Assembly (NCBI RefSeq): GCF_016765695.1
Contig: NZ_JAETGO010000098.1
Location: 1 to 64,000, forward strand
DNA length: 64,000 nucleotides
Direction: 5' to 3'
Source of the DNA: Sporosalibacterium faouarense
GTDB taxonomy: Bacteria > Bacillota > Clostridia > Tissierellales > VENL01
Of the stretch, positions 36,423 through 45,810 are shown piece after piece. The notes under the pieces were generated by a model, which was not told the origin of the DNA, searched no databases, and was given only the letters and a program-made list of their open reading frames with translations. Each line of letters opens with the position of its first letter. The stretch's first letter is position 1. The translations under genes were made by a program, and so were the position numbers.

Positions 36423-36857
36423 ATGAACGATTATACTAATTTAAACGTATATTTATCAAATTTAGCTGTTCTAAATACTAAACTGCATAATTTACACTGG
36501 AATGTTAAAGGAAAACATTTCATTCAAATTCATGAATTTACTGAATCACTATATAATGATTTCTTTGAAAAATATGACGATGTAGCTGAATTACTAAAAA
36601 TGAGAGATGAAAAACCATTAGTTAAGCTTTCAGATTACCTAGAAAATGCATCTATTAAAGAGTTAGATAAAGAAGAATTCTCAAGTGATGAGGTTCTTCA
36701 AATTCTACAAGATGATTTGAAAATAATGAAAGACTTAGCAACTGAAATTAGAAATGCTGCAGACGAAGTTGACGACTTTGAAGTAGTTGGTGAGTTTGAA
36801 GATCATGTATCAGGTTATAGCAAGAATCTTTGGTTTATTAAATCAATGCTTGCATAA
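36423..36857 (+). CDS. Dps-family ferritin-like DNA-protection protein
   Basis: A 144-residue Dps monomer; twelve form a shell that oxidises and stores iron and shields DNA from peroxide. Ferroxidase ligands are seen in NTKLHNLHWNVKG and HEFTESLYNDFFEKYDDVAELL. GAGGAGG lies 9 bases before the ATG. Divergent from the PerR-like repressor. Confidence 0.93.
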   Translation: MNDYTNLNVYLSNLAVLNTKLHNLHWNVKGKHFIQIHEFTESLYNDFFEKYDDVAELLKMRDEKPLVKLSDYLENASIKELDKEEFSSDEVLQILQDDLKIMKDLATEIRNAADEVDDFEVVGEFEDHVSGYSKNLWFIKSMLA

Positions 36858-36894
36858 TATTAGTGCTAAAATCAATTAAATATTAGATAAATTA

Positions 36895-36930
36895 TAAAAT
36901 CAGGAGATGAATCATCTCCTGATTTTATTG
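36895..36930 (+). terminator. Terminator of dps
   Basis: AAATCAGGAGAT and ATCTCCTGATTT form a 12-bp stem with loop GAATC, then TATTG. Confidence 0.9.
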
Positions 36931-37086
36931 ATTGAGGCATTTTCACCTATATTAAATTTATAAATATGTAACTCCTTTATTTATGTTTTTTAAATCTAGT
37001 TAATTCTTTCATATATCTTTAAACATACTATAATCAATAAGTCTTTATGATATAATTAATGTATAAATATGGTAGAGGCAATATTG

Positions 37087-37191
37087 ATGAAAATAAGTAT
37101 TTTGAGTAGAATATTATCATTTATAGCTCCACTTTTTCTATTTATTTCAGGATATCTGTTGATATCCTTGGCAGTATATTTATGCTTTTAG
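37087..37191 (+). CDS. Possible 34-residue hydrophobic peptide
   Basis: ATG preceded by AGAGG at 8 bases; the product is almost wholly hydrophobic (LSFIAPLFLFISGYLLISLA) with a basic N terminus. It could be a small membrane peptide or a chance frame. No terminator of its own. Confidence 0.4.
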   Translation: MKISILSRILSFIAPLFLFISGYLLISLAVYLCF

Positions 37192-37223
37192 ATGTTTGAA
37201 TCAAAACAAGAAGGAGTAACCCT

Positions 37224-38480
37224 CTATTCTCCTGTATTGATTTTTGCACCTGGTCTATGAAACCTAAATAGCTTTAAGTCATTTGATTCTTTCCCTAAAT
37301 ATAACTCCCTTAAAAGTTGACCACCAAGCACTGCATATAATATCCCATTAGCTCCATATCCCAAATTAAAATAACAATTCTCCATTCTCTCATATTCTCC
37401 TATGTAAGGAAGTCCATCGGTTGTAACTCCAAAAATTCCATTAAATCTAAAGTCAATATTATATTTAGGTATATTAGGAAACAAATATTTTATCCTCTTA
37501 ATTAGATTATTATACTTTTCAATGGCTTGAGGACTATCCTCAGATAAATTTGCTATTTTACTTTTTCTTTTCATAATCTGTATATCTTCTCCACCAATAA
37601 TCAATCTATTATCTAAAGTAGGTCTGACATAATAATATGGAGAGTTAGTATCTCTTATAATACATTGATTATACCATCCTTTTATTTTTTCTAAGGGACT
37701 AGTGGCTATTGTAAAGGTTCTATAGAATTTTACTATCTCTTCATTGAAATAATTAACTGCTTCAAAGCCTGTTGTTATAATTGCTTTACTAGCCTTTATA
37801 CTAAAATCATTCTTTGTTTTTATAATTACACCTTTGCTATCACTTTTTATCTGTGCTACCTCAGTGTTTTCATAAACCTTTAATCCCATAGCAATAGATC
37901 TCTTAATTAATTCATGGGTGAATTTATATGGGTCTATTTCTGCTGAACCCTTTCTAGAATATATGCCTGCTTCTAATGGAAAATCAAATCTTTCAGCACC
38001 CTTTTCTTTATCTATAAATTCAACATCAAAGTCATATTTTTCCCTAAGGTCGTATTCATCCTTCAATGAATCTACTTCCCCTCTATTTTCTGAATAATAC
38101 AGACAATCTCTAAATGCAAATCTACAATCATCATTTAAGTCTTCAACCATTCTCTGAATGTCATAGACGGCTTTATGACATAACTTAAAGCTTTTAGCAG
38201 CATTATCCTCTCCGATCATAGTTTTCAATCCAATTAGATTAGTATCTATCTCATATTGGAGTATAGAAGTAGATGCACTGGTGCTACCAAAGCCTATAAT
38301 GTTTTTATCAACCAAAACTGTATTAATCCCTGCTGATGTAAAATAATAGGCTGTAATTGCTCCTGTAATACCACCACCTATAATTACTACATCACAGCTT
38401 AAGTCTTCACTTAAATATAAATATTTTTCAGGGATATTGTTTATTTCTGTCCAAATCATATTACCTGATACTAGTTTCAT
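37224..38480 (-). CDS. FAD-dependent oxidoreductase, D-amino-acid/glycine oxidase type
   Basis: A 418-residue DAO-family flavoprotein. The ADP-binding motif DVVIIGGGITGAITAYY is near residue 29, VDKNIIGFGSTSAST follows, and the C-terminal FAD site is TTDGLPYIGEY with NLGYGANGILYA. Relatives oxidise amino acids or imino acids; the Rieske domain found in some clostridial homologues is absent. GGAGG precedes the ATG. Substrate unknown. Confidence 0.87.
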   Translation of the reverse strand: MKLVSGNMIWTEINNIPEKYLYLSEDLSCDVVIIGGGITGAITAYYFTSAGINTVLVDKNIIGFGSTSASTSILQYEIDTNLIGLKTMIGEDNAAKSFKLCHKAVYDIQRMVEDLNDDCRFAFRDCLYYSENRGEVDSLKDEYDLREKYDFDVEFIDKEKGAERFDFPLEAGIYSRKGSAEIDPYKFTHELIKRSIAMGLKVYENTEVAQIKSDSKGVIIKTKNDFSIKASKAIITTGFEAVNYFNEEIVKFYRTFTIATSPLEKIKGWYNQCIIRDTNSPYYYVRPTLDNRLIIGGEDIQIMKRKSKIANLSEDSPQAIEKYNNLIKRIKYLFPNIPKYNIDFRFNGIFGVTTDGLPYIGEYERMENCYFNLGYGANGILYAVLGGQLLRELYLGKESNDLKLFRFHRPGAKINTGE

Positions 38481-38557
38481 TATGTACCTCCATATACAAA
38501 ATTAATAACTACAGAAATATTTTCCCCTTGAAATTTGTTGCTATTCAATAAAAAAAC

Positions 38558-38588
38558 ATAAAAAAGAACTCGATATTTCACCGAGTTT
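38558..38588 (-). terminator. Terminator of the vanW-like gene
   Basis: Minus-strand AACTCG and CGAGTT pair around GTGAAATAT, then CTTTTTTATG; the stem touches the stop codon. Confidence 0.75.
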
Positions 38589-39424
38589 TATTTTGCAGTA
38601 CTTTCGTCTTCTTTTTTAGATTTATTTATCTGACTTAATAATGGCTGATACATCATTATAGCATGATTCTCAGTTATATATTCATCATCGATTTCTTCTC
38701 CATAATAGTCATATGTTTTTCTATGGATAACATTATTTCTTATATATCCTCCCCAATACTCATGGGTAATCCAATGCTTTTTCTCATAGACCTCATATTT
38801 TCTAGTTGAAATATTATCTGATCGCCATTCTCCAACTAAATAATCATCAGTTAGGTAAACAAATAATTGATATGTATCTTCAGTATTATTAAATATTTGA
38901 AGATCTCTATAGTTGTATACACATGTAGCTCCACTTCCAAAGGGCTGCTTCCTATTTACATCAGGAAAAACATCAAAGCTATGTCTATACCTTTCTGTCA
39001 CTGTTAAAGGTGTGTGAAGTGTCATCCAGTAGATTAGATTTGAGAGCTGACATAAACCTCCACCATATCTAGCTATAAATGTTCCATAGAATAAGTTCAT
39101 TCCTTTAACATAACCCTTACTCTTTGTGGGATTTCCAATCAATTTCCAATAGGAAAGAGTCTCCCCTGGTTTTATAATAATACCATTCAATTTTTTAGTA
39201 GCAATTTTTAGATTCTTAACTTTATTGTGCTGTAGCCACATATCAACATTCTTTAACTTCCTTAACAAAGGTGTTCTATGGGTGGCTATAACATTTTCAA
39301 GTGGTGAATCTCCTAGTTCCTTAGCATATTTTTTATCTCCAAAAAACCATTCAATATAACGCATTAATCTATAATATCTTATTCCTAGAAATATCCTTAG
39401 CTTTGATCTTTTCTTTGGCTTCAC
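38588..39424 (-). CDS. VanW-family protein
   Basis: A 278-residue VanW protein: KPGETLSYWKLIGNPTKSKGY, then ARYGGGLCQLSNLIYWM and RYRHSFDVFPD. The family is named from vancomycin-resistance clusters but its role is unknown; it often occurs in spore formers. The basic N terminus lacks a signal peptide. GTG start with GGGGGAG 6 bases upstream. A lipoprotein gene precedes it by 37 bases, so they may form an operon. Confidence 0.87.
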   Translation of the reverse strand: MKPKKRSKLRIFLGIRYYRLMRYIEWFFGDKKYAKELGDSPLENVIATHRTPLLRKLKNVDMWLQHNKVKNLKIATKKLNGIIIKPGETLSYWKLIGNPTKSKGYVKGMNLFYGTFIARYGGGLCQLSNLIYWMTLHTPLTVTERYRHSFDVFPDVNRKQPFGSGATCVYNYRDLQIFNNTEDTYQLFVYLTDDYLVGEWRSDNISTRKYEVYEKKHWITHEYWGGYIRNNVIHRKTYDYYGEEIDDEYITENHAIMMYQPLLSQINKSKKEDESTAK

Positions 39425-39461
39425 AAAAATACTCCCCCTTGTAAGTCTTAAAACTATCTAG

Positions 39462-39836
39462 CTATTTTCCTGACACTTTGTATGTATATTGTCCAATAGC
39501 TTCTTCGAAAATAGTCTTTACTTTCCATATTCCTGGCATAGGATCTTTTACAGTAATCTTTTCTGTGTATTCATCCTTTCTGATTATAGTATTATTAAAA
39601 TAGACTATTCCATTTGGGTCAAGTATCACAACTGTGATTTTACCCTTATCTGCTTTAACATCGAAATCCATAATAAGTTTCTTATATTCTTTTTTTACTG
39701 TGTAATCTTTTATTTTAGTGTCATTCCTTGGCTCAGTGAAGCTTCCATGACTTTGACTACTAAAACCATTAAACATACAACCACTTATCAAAGCTCCAAT
39801 TACTAATATTAGAATAATATAAGCTTCTTTTCTTAT
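39462..39836 (-). CDS. Lipoprotein with probable AUA start
   Basis: Starting at ATA (39836) gives RKEAYIILILVIGALISGC, a perfect lipoprotein signal with lipobox LISGC; the 124-residue product then has a Ser/Gly linker and a beta-rich domain (KITVVILDPNGIVYF, PGIWKVKTIFEEAIGQYTYKV). GGGGGAG lies 4 bases before the ATA, and an in-frame TAA directly precedes it, so no ATG, GTG or TTG can start upstream. A TTG at 39791 would remove most of the signal peptide. Confidence 0.7.
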   Translation of the reverse strand: MRKEAYIILILVIGALISGCMFNGFSSQSHGSFTEPRNDTKIKDYTVKKEYKKLIMDFDVKADKGKITVVILDPNGIVYFNNTIIRKDEYTEKITVKDPMPGIWKVKTIFEEAIGQYTYKVSGK

Positions 39837-40011
39837 TTAGCTCCCCCATTTTCATTATCATATTGTCTAGTAACACTCTTACATTATATAATAAAAATAT
39901 TCAATTTCCAATATTTAAGAGTGTTTTATATCCATAATTTAACAATATTTTTTTCTTAGATAAGATTCATTAAAGGATTCTAAAACTTATTATTTATAAA
40001 ACATTTTTATA

Positions 40012-40062
40012 TGATAATAAAATGAGGAAATTGCATATTATAAGCCCATACAATTTCCTCAT
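40012..40062 (-). terminator. Terminator of trpS
   Basis: Minus-strand TGAGGAAATTG and CAATTTCCTCA form an 11-bp stem around a 17-base loop, then TTTTATTAT. Confidence 0.85.
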
Positions 40063-40072
40063 ATATTTAATC

Positions 40073-41077
40073 CTATTTAAATTTTCTAGGTATAAAACCA
40101 ACCTTTTTGTATACCTTTCTTAGAGTTTTTCTAGCAACTCTTTCAGCTGCATTAGCTCCATTCATATATACATCTTCGAGATAGTCCTTATTATTCATTA
40201 ACCTTTCAAATTCGTCTCTAATTGGCTGTAACCCTTCATTAACAACTTCTGCTACATCACTCTTAAATTTTCCATATCCAACACCTTCATATTTTGCTTC
40301 TATACTCTCAACACTTTCTCCAGTCATCTTTGAATATATAGTTATTAGATTTTTAATACCTGGTTGATCATCAGAGTATCTAACTTTGTTTAAAGAATCA
40401 GTAACAGCTCTTTTAATTTTCTTTTCAGTTGCTTTGGGGCTATCAATTAGCAAAATATAGTCATTTTCATTATCTCCCGATTTAGACATTTTACTAGTCG
40501 GGTCCTGTAATCCCATTATTCTTGATCCAACCTTTGAAGTATAGATTTCTGGAACAACAAAAGTTGGACTATACCTATTGTTAAACCTTTCTGCTAAGTC
40601 CCTAGCAAGCTCTAAATGCTGTTTTTGATCATCTCCCACTGGAACTAAGTCCGCTTGATAAAGTAAAATATCAGAAGCCATTAATACAGGATAAGTAAAT
40701 AGCCCTGCATTTAAATTATCTGCATTATCTTTAGATTTCTCTTTAAATTGGGTCATTCTATTTAATTGTCCCATGTAAGACATGGAATTTAATACCCAAG
40801 TCAATTCGGCATGGGCACTAACATGGGATTGAATAAACATAGTATTTTTCTCTGGGTCAATACCTGCTGCTATATATTGTGCCAAAATTTCTAAAGTTCT
40901 TTTTCTAAGATCCTTCGGTTCTTGATGAACAGTTATGGCATGCATATCAACTACACAATAATAACAATCATACTCATCTTGAAGGTCAACCCAATTTTTT
41001 ATTGCCCCTAAATAATTCCCTAAAGTTAAATCGCCTGATGGTTTAACTCCACTAAAAATAACTTTTTTATCACTCAT
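40073..41077 (-). CDS. trpS: Tryptophan-tRNA ligase
   Basis: Charges tRNA-Trp. The 334-residue class I synthetase has SGVKPSGDLTLGNYLGA (HIGH-type motif), YQADLVPVGDDQKQHLEL (Trp and ATP site) and KMSKS. AAAGGAGG precedes the ATG by 6 bases; an extension upstream runs into the leader. Expression is governed by the T-box leader directly upstream. Confidence 0.97.
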   Translation of the reverse strand: MSDKKVIFSGVKPSGDLTLGNYLGAIKNWVDLQDEYDCYYCVVDMHAITVHQEPKDLRKRTLEILAQYIAAGIDPEKNTMFIQSHVSAHAELTWVLNSMSYMGQLNRMTQFKEKSKDNADNLNAGLFTYPVLMASDILLYQADLVPVGDDQKQHLELARDLAERFNNRYSPTFVVPEIYTSKVGSRIMGLQDPTSKMSKSGDNENDYILLIDSPKATEKKIKRAVTDSLNKVRYSDDQPGIKNLITIYSKMTGESVESIEAKYEGVGYGKFKSDVAEVVNEGLQPIRDEFERLMNNKDYLEDVYMNGANAAERVARKTLRKVYKKVGFIPRKFK

Positions 41078-41107
41078 AATGTGACCTCCTTTAATAATTT
41101 TTTTATA

Positions 41108-41340
41108 TATAAAAAAGCCCTTCATCTCTAAAATAGAGACGAAAGACTTAACTTCCGTGGTACCACTCTGATTGGTTTAAAACCCACTCTATCCCTTAAC
41201 GAAGGATTGCCGTAATATCCTACTAAAATTCAGATTTAAGCTCATGAGTCCATTCAGTAAACTCCAGTCATTGGGCTTTCACCATCCCCAAATCGCTCTG
41301 TTAGGATAATTTACTTACTACTCTCAATCATAGCCTTTCA
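41108..41340 (-). promoter_or_regulatory. T-box leader controlling trpS
   Basis: Minus strand: stem I ending in CTGAATGGACTC, whose specifier TGG (41250-41252, tryptophan) directly follows the GAA of the specifier loop; T-box GAGTGGTACCACGG (about 41156-41169); terminator AGTCTTTCGTCTCTA / TAGAGATGAAGGGCT followed by TTTTTT. A complete, canonical T-box. Confidence 0.96.
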
Positions 41341-41494
41341 TGTACAATTGTTATATATTATTATATACAATTATTATATAAAGTAAATACATTTTTTCAA
41401 ATTTCTCTTATATTTTTGATTAAAACTATTACCAACAACCTTTTTTATCCTATGATTGTATTATTTCTTGACATTCACTAGAATAATATTCAAC

Positions 41495-42259
41495 TTAGTC
41501 TCCACTTAAAATATCTCCTAAAATGCTACCACCTAGTCCTCCAATTCCTCTTTTCTCACCTACTTGATTAAATCTAGCTGATTTAAGAATTCTATCAGAT
41601 AAACGAGATAATGGAAGACTTTGAAGATAAACAGTTCCTGGACCAGTTAACTTTGCTAAAAACAATCCCTCTCCTCCAAATAGAGCATTTTTGAATCCTC
41701 CAACAAATTGAATATCATAATCCACAGTTGTTTCAAATCCTACTATACATCCTGTATCCACCTTTAATACTTCTCCATGATTAAGAACTTTTTTAATTAT
41801 AGTTCCTCCAGCATGTATAAAAGCCATTCCTCTACCTTCTAATCTTTGTAAAATAAAACCTTCTCCACCAAAAAAGCCAGCACCTATTTTCTTTGTGAAG
41901 GCTACTTCAATTTCAATTCCATTGGCTGCACATAGAAAAGCATCTCTCTGACATAAAAATCTTCCACTAAATTCTTCAAGCTGTAAAGGAATTATTTTTC
42001 CAGGATAAGGAGCACTAAAAGCTACATGTCCTTTGCCTCTTCCATTATGCAAAAAAGTGGTGATAAAAAAACTTTCCCCTGTGACCATTCTTTTAAATCC
42101 TTTAAATAGTCCTCCTCCTGTAGATGTCTGCATTTCAATGTCATTCTCCATAAACATCATAGTGCCTGCTTCGGCCCTAACACCTTCACCTGGATCTAGC
42201 TCAATTTCCACTGTTTGCATATCATCTCCATATATCTTATAATCGATAATATCTGACAT
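41495..42259 (-). CDS. AIM24 / TIGR00266-family protein
   Basis: A 254-residue beta-rich protein: ELDPGEGVRAEAGTMMFMENDIEMQTS, GGGLFKGFKRMVTGESFF, and FGGEGLFLAKLTGPGTVYLQSLPLSRL near the C terminus. The family is widespread but without known function in bacteria. Glycine-rich C terminus. Monocistronic with its own promoter. Confidence 0.9.
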   Translation of the reverse strand: MSDIIDYKIYGDDMQTVEIELDPGEGVRAEAGTMMFMENDIEMQTSTGGGLFKGFKRMVTGESFFITTFLHNGRGKGHVAFSAPYPGKIIPLQLEEFSGRFLCQRDAFLCAANGIEIEVAFTKKIGAGFFGGEGFILQRLEGRGMAFIHAGGTIIKKVLNHGEVLKVDTGCIVGFETTVDYDIQFVGGFKNALFGGEGLFLAKLTGPGTVYLQSLPLSRLSDRILKSARFNQVGEKRGIGGLGGSILGDILSGD

Positions 42260-42586
42260 ATTCTACCATCCTCTCTTACTTAATTAATCACGATAACAAC
42301 ACATTATTATTTTAACGTGACCTTTTATGAAATCATATTATGTAGTCATTTATTTATCAAGTACTATTTTATATAATTATAATACAATTATAATAAAATT
42401 ATTATAGAAAATTAATAGAACGAATTGACTAATCAAGTCATTTTTTTATTGATTTTTTTTAATCTGTTTAATTCCATATATTTCATATTATACCATTGTC
42501 TTAAGGGTTTTCAATTAATTTAGAATAATAAAAGCTTAATCGTTTACAGAAAATAATATTATACTTTCAGAAAGGAGAGATATAAT
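42260..42586. other. Intergenic region, promoter only
   Basis: 327 AT-rich bases between divergent genes. It contains the AIM24 promoter (42332-42360) and a weak TGACT/AGTCA hairpin followed by seven T at about 42428-42450. No open frame looks real. Confidence 0.5.
42332..42360 (-). promoter_or_regulatory. Promoter of the AIM24 gene
   Basis: Minus-strand TTGATA (42355-42360), 17 bases, TATGAT (42332-42337). Confidence 0.7.
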
Positions 42587-42790
42587 ATGGCTTGGAAAAA
42601 AGGAAAAGTTAGATTTGACGATGGTACTGAATATAAGGCTGACTTACTAGTTCATAATGGTGAAGTTTGGAATATGAAAGTTTATAAGGATGGTCAAACC
42701 ATTCAGCAAATAGATGCTGACAGTTTTGCTTCTAAATTAGGAAGAACACCTGAAACCATATATCCTTTCACTTATGATATTGAAGAGTAA
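42587..42790 (+). CDS. Small protein, 67 residues, unknown
   Basis: AAAGGAGAG lies 6-7 bases before the ATG. The product begins with a beta-rich segment (KGKVRFDDGTEYKADLLVHNGEVWNMKVY) and ends acidic. No membrane segment or known motif. It converges with pepF and is followed by two inverted repeats. Confidence 0.7.
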   Translation: MAWKKGKVRFDDGTEYKADLLVHNGEVWNMKVYKDGQTIQQIDADSFASKLGRTPETIYPFTYDIEE

Positions 42791-42868
42791 TCTTGATTTT
42801 TACGTTTGCTCTTAAATAAATATATCAAGTTTATGGTTTTGATGTAATGAAGTGGGTATTATTATAAC

Positions 42869-42895
42869 ATAGAACATTAATAACTGATGTTCTAT
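42869..42895 (+). repeat. 9-bp inverted repeat
   Basis: ATAGAACAT (42869-42877) and ATGTTCTAT (42887-42895), loop of 9. No T tract follows; function unclear. Confidence 0.5.
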
Positions 42896-42961
42896 TACCA
42901 AATTTCCCTATATCCCCTTATAATTCAAATTTGTATTTGTGCGTAATACCTTAGTTTAATG

Positions 42962-42995
42962 CAAAGCAAGTAGCTATTAATAGCTACTTGCTTTG
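42962..42995. terminator. Probable bidirectional terminator
   Basis: CAAAGCAAGTAGCTATT and AATAGCTACTTGCTTTG form a perfect 34-base palindrome between converging genes. T tracts are weak, so termination efficiency is uncertain. Confidence 0.65.
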
Positions 42996-43049
42996 TATTT
43001 ACTATAATCACAAATATTTTTAAAAATCTATGTCTACTAAAACAAAGGA

Positions 43050-44861
43050 TTAGTTATTATTTATTTCATCTGTTAACTCGATGATTTGATCTATAAGATT
43101 TCCTATATGATCTATAGTGGCTAATAGTGGCTTATCAGTAGTTACATCTACACCTGCCATTTTTGCTAGCTCAACTGGAGATTTTGTGCCTCCTGATTCT
43201 AATACCTTCTTCCAATCTTCTACAGCCTTTTCTCCTTCATTTAATATCCTTTTACTAACCTGAGTAGCAATTGTAAGTCCTGCACTATATGTGTAAGGAT
43301 AAAGTCCCATATAGTAATGTGGTTGTCTCATCCATGTAAGCTCTGCCCCTTGGTTTATAGTTACAGCATCTCCCCAAAACTCTTCAAGGACATTCCTCTT
43401 AAGCTCACTTAATTTACTTGCACTTACACTTCCGCCATTATCAATTATCTTATATACTTCTCTTTGATAAGCTGCTTCTAATAAATGTGTCACAAAATTA
43501 TGATAATATGTATTACTAACCATTGAAGAAAGAACCCATCTTTTAAATCTAGGGTCTTCTTTTTGATTTATAAGATAGTTGCTTAAAAGCATTTCATTCA
43601 TAGTTGATGGGGCCTCTACAAAGTAAAGGGATGGATCAACATTAAAGAGGTTATTATTCTCTTGAGCTAACATAAAGTGACCTGCATGCCCAAATTCATG
43701 CACGAGAGTAAACACCTCACTCATAAGGCCGTTCCATGAAAGCAAAATATATGAATGTACGCCATAAGGACTAGCGCAAAAACCTCCTGTAGACTTACCT
43801 TTATTTTGAGCAAAGTCCACCCATCTTTCATCATAACCTCTCATTATAAGCTCAAGATATTCTTTTCCCATAACTGATAAAGCACCTTTTATGTATTTCT
43901 TAGATTCTTCTATAGTTACCTTGGGATCATAATCTGGATCGATAGAAACTTTTAAATCTGCAAAGGTTACTTCGTCTAAATCATATATCTCTTTTATTAA
44001 TTTTGCATATTTTCTCATATGAGGTGCTAATTTTTCCATTATAATATCAATTTGTCTATCATAAAGTTTTCTATCTACCTTTTGATCAAATAACAAGTAA
44101 TCAAATATAGAATCATAATTTCTCATATTTGACATGATTTTTTCCTTTTGCAATTGTGTTTGATAGGCAGTAGCAACTGTGTTTTGATACTCCTTAAGCT
44201 TCTTTGAAAAGGCTTCAAAAGCTTTTCTTCTTATAGATGTATTCTTCTCACCTTGATATGTATTTTCAAATAATACAAAGCTTAGAGGATATTCTTCTTC
44301 ATCTACTTTAAATTTTCCAAAATCCATATCAACTAATTTCGCTTGGTTATATATCTGATATGGAGAGTTTAATACAGGAGATAACCCTGCAAATGCCTTT
44401 TCTACTTCTGGATGTAAGGTGTGAGGTTTATTTCTCTTTATATCTTCAAGATATACTCTATATTTTTTAGTTTTATTTATAGCTTCATTTAGTATTTCAT
44501 CTGATGTCTCCTTTAGCTCACTTTCAATAAAAGTTACTCTACTTAGAACTTCTGACAAAATTGAATTATTTTTAGTATCTTTAGTTTGACTATCTACATT
44601 TCCTTGGTCAACTGAAACAGCTAAAGAAGTATAAGTGTTTGTCAATAGAGCTTTTTTATACATTTCTTCATATTCCTCGATACATTCTAAAATAATATCT
44701 GCATTATCTAACTTTCCCTTAAAATTACTTTCTATTTTTTTAGATTGTTCTACTACTTCTTTTAATGTCTCTTCATATTCAGTATCTGTTTTAAAAATAT
44801 GGGTTAAATCCCATGTTAAAGATACATCTATTTCTTTTCTAGGCTTTAATTCACTTCTCAT
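43050..44861 (-). CDS. pepF: Oligoendopeptidase F
   Basis: A 603-residue M3-family zinc peptidase that degrades short peptides in the cytoplasm. The metal site VHEFGHAGH (HExxH) and the downstream ligand in FVEAPSTMNE are present, as are the PepF N-terminal helices (LTWDLTHIF) and the C-terminal YPYTYSAGL. GAGGGGAG precedes the ATG. Monocistronic. Confidence 0.95.
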   Translation of the reverse strand: MRSELKPRKEIDVSLTWDLTHIFKTDTEYEETLKEVVEQSKKIESNFKGKLDNADIILECIEEYEEMYKKALLTNTYTSLAVSVDQGNVDSQTKDTKNNSILSEVLSRVTFIESELKETSDEILNEAINKTKKYRVYLEDIKRNKPHTLHPEVEKAFAGLSPVLNSPYQIYNQAKLVDMDFGKFKVDEEEYPLSFVLFENTYQGEKNTSIRRKAFEAFSKKLKEYQNTVATAYQTQLQKEKIMSNMRNYDSIFDYLLFDQKVDRKLYDRQIDIIMEKLAPHMRKYAKLIKEIYDLDEVTFADLKVSIDPDYDPKVTIEESKKYIKGALSVMGKEYLELIMRGYDERWVDFAQNKGKSTGGFCASPYGVHSYILLSWNGLMSEVFTLVHEFGHAGHFMLAQENNNLFNVDPSLYFVEAPSTMNEMLLSNYLINQKEDPRFKRWVLSSMVSNTYYHNFVTHLLEAAYQREVYKIIDNGGSVSASKLSELKRNVLEEFWGDAVTINQGAELTWMRQPHYYMGLYPYTYSAGLTIATQVSKRILNEGEKAVEDWKKVLESGGTKSPVELAKMAGVDVTTDKPLLATIDHIGNLIDQIIELTDEINNN

Positions 44862-45018
44862 TTTATCTCCCCTCTCTTATTAAAATCCACTCTATGTAAT
44901 ATTTTACCTTATTTCGCTAAAAATAAAAACTTTTTTTCTAATAATCAAAATTTAATATATATTTTTTTCAAAACTCCAAATACTATCAAGTAGTTGAGAA
45001 TTATAAGGAGGTATATTT

Positions 45019-45474
45019 ATGTTAAATTTAACTCAAAAGGAAACTCTACTCTTACAAGACCAAAAGAGTCACGAAAAAACTTGTGTGGAAAAATATTCTG
45101 AATCTGCTAAGAAAGCACAGGATCCAGTCTTACAGCAGTTATTTACTCAACTCAGCAATCAGGAAAAGCAACATCTAGATACAATTAATCAAATTTTAAA
45201 CGGACAAATTCCAAATACAACTAATCAACAAGGTGGGACTCAAGGAAGTCAAAGTCAATTTGGCACAGGTGAATATAATCAACAGGATGCCCAACTATGC
45301 GAAGACTTATTGATGACTGAAAAATATGTATCCAGTACCTATAACACTGCAATATTTGAGTTTAGAGATACTAACCTAAGACAAACATTAAATCATATTC
45401 AAAAAGAAGAGCAACAGCATGGTGAAGACCTATTTAAATATATGGAAAGCAGAAATATGTATAATCCTCAATAA
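45019..45474 (+). CDS. Spore coat protein, CotF family
   Basis: A 151-residue protein with two helical halves of the coat F domain: residues 1-60 (LTQKETLLLQDQKSHEKTC and QLSNQEKQHLDTINQIL) and 95-147 (LCEDLLMTEKYVSSTYNTAIFE, HIQKEEQQHGEDLFKYM). A Gln/Asn/Gly-rich linker joins them. Expected in the spore coat. AAGGAGG precedes the ATG. Confidence 0.88.
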   Translation: MLNLTQKETLLLQDQKSHEKTCVEKYSESAKKAQDPVLQQLFTQLSNQEKQHLDTINQILNGQIPNTTNQQGGTQGSQSQFGTGEYNQQDAQLCEDLLMTEKYVSSTYNTAIFEFRDTNLRQTLNHIQKEEQQHGEDLFKYMESRNMYNPQ

Positions 45475-45507
45475 AATAAGGTATATTTGCATTATTGCTT
45501 AAAGAGA

Positions 45508-45545
45508 ACAAAGGCTATCACTATTTGTGTGATAGCCTTTGTTTT
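45508..45545 (+). terminator. Terminator of the CotF-like gene
   Basis: AAAGGCTATCAC and GTGATAGCCTTT form a 12-bp stem around TATTTGT, then GTTTTAG. Confidence 0.9.
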
Positions 45546-45810
45546 AGTAGACAGAATATATATTAGAAGTTTTTAAACCTAGAGTTAAAGAATAGAATAT
45601 CTCCACGATAATATGATTCTTATTATAGACATAATTATAATTTTAAATTTCTGTCCCATTGCTTCATTGAATTTACCTTTATAAATTAACTTCCCCAAAA
45701 GTATATCTCTTTAAAAAGCTATATGATTTTGAGAATTAGTTTTTAACCAATTTCTGATCAAGCTTTACTATTCATGAAATATTAATATATCCTTTATTCT
45801 ATTCTAAAAA
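45546..45810. other. Intergenic region, nothing recognised
   Basis: AT-rich sequence between the coat-gene terminator and the end of the LysM gene; no frame with a ribosome site and no clear RNA structure. Confidence 0.5.

Noticed and set aside
42869-42895. Terminator of the 67-residue gene
   Set aside because: It forms a hairpin but is not followed by a T tract, so it is listed only as a repeat.
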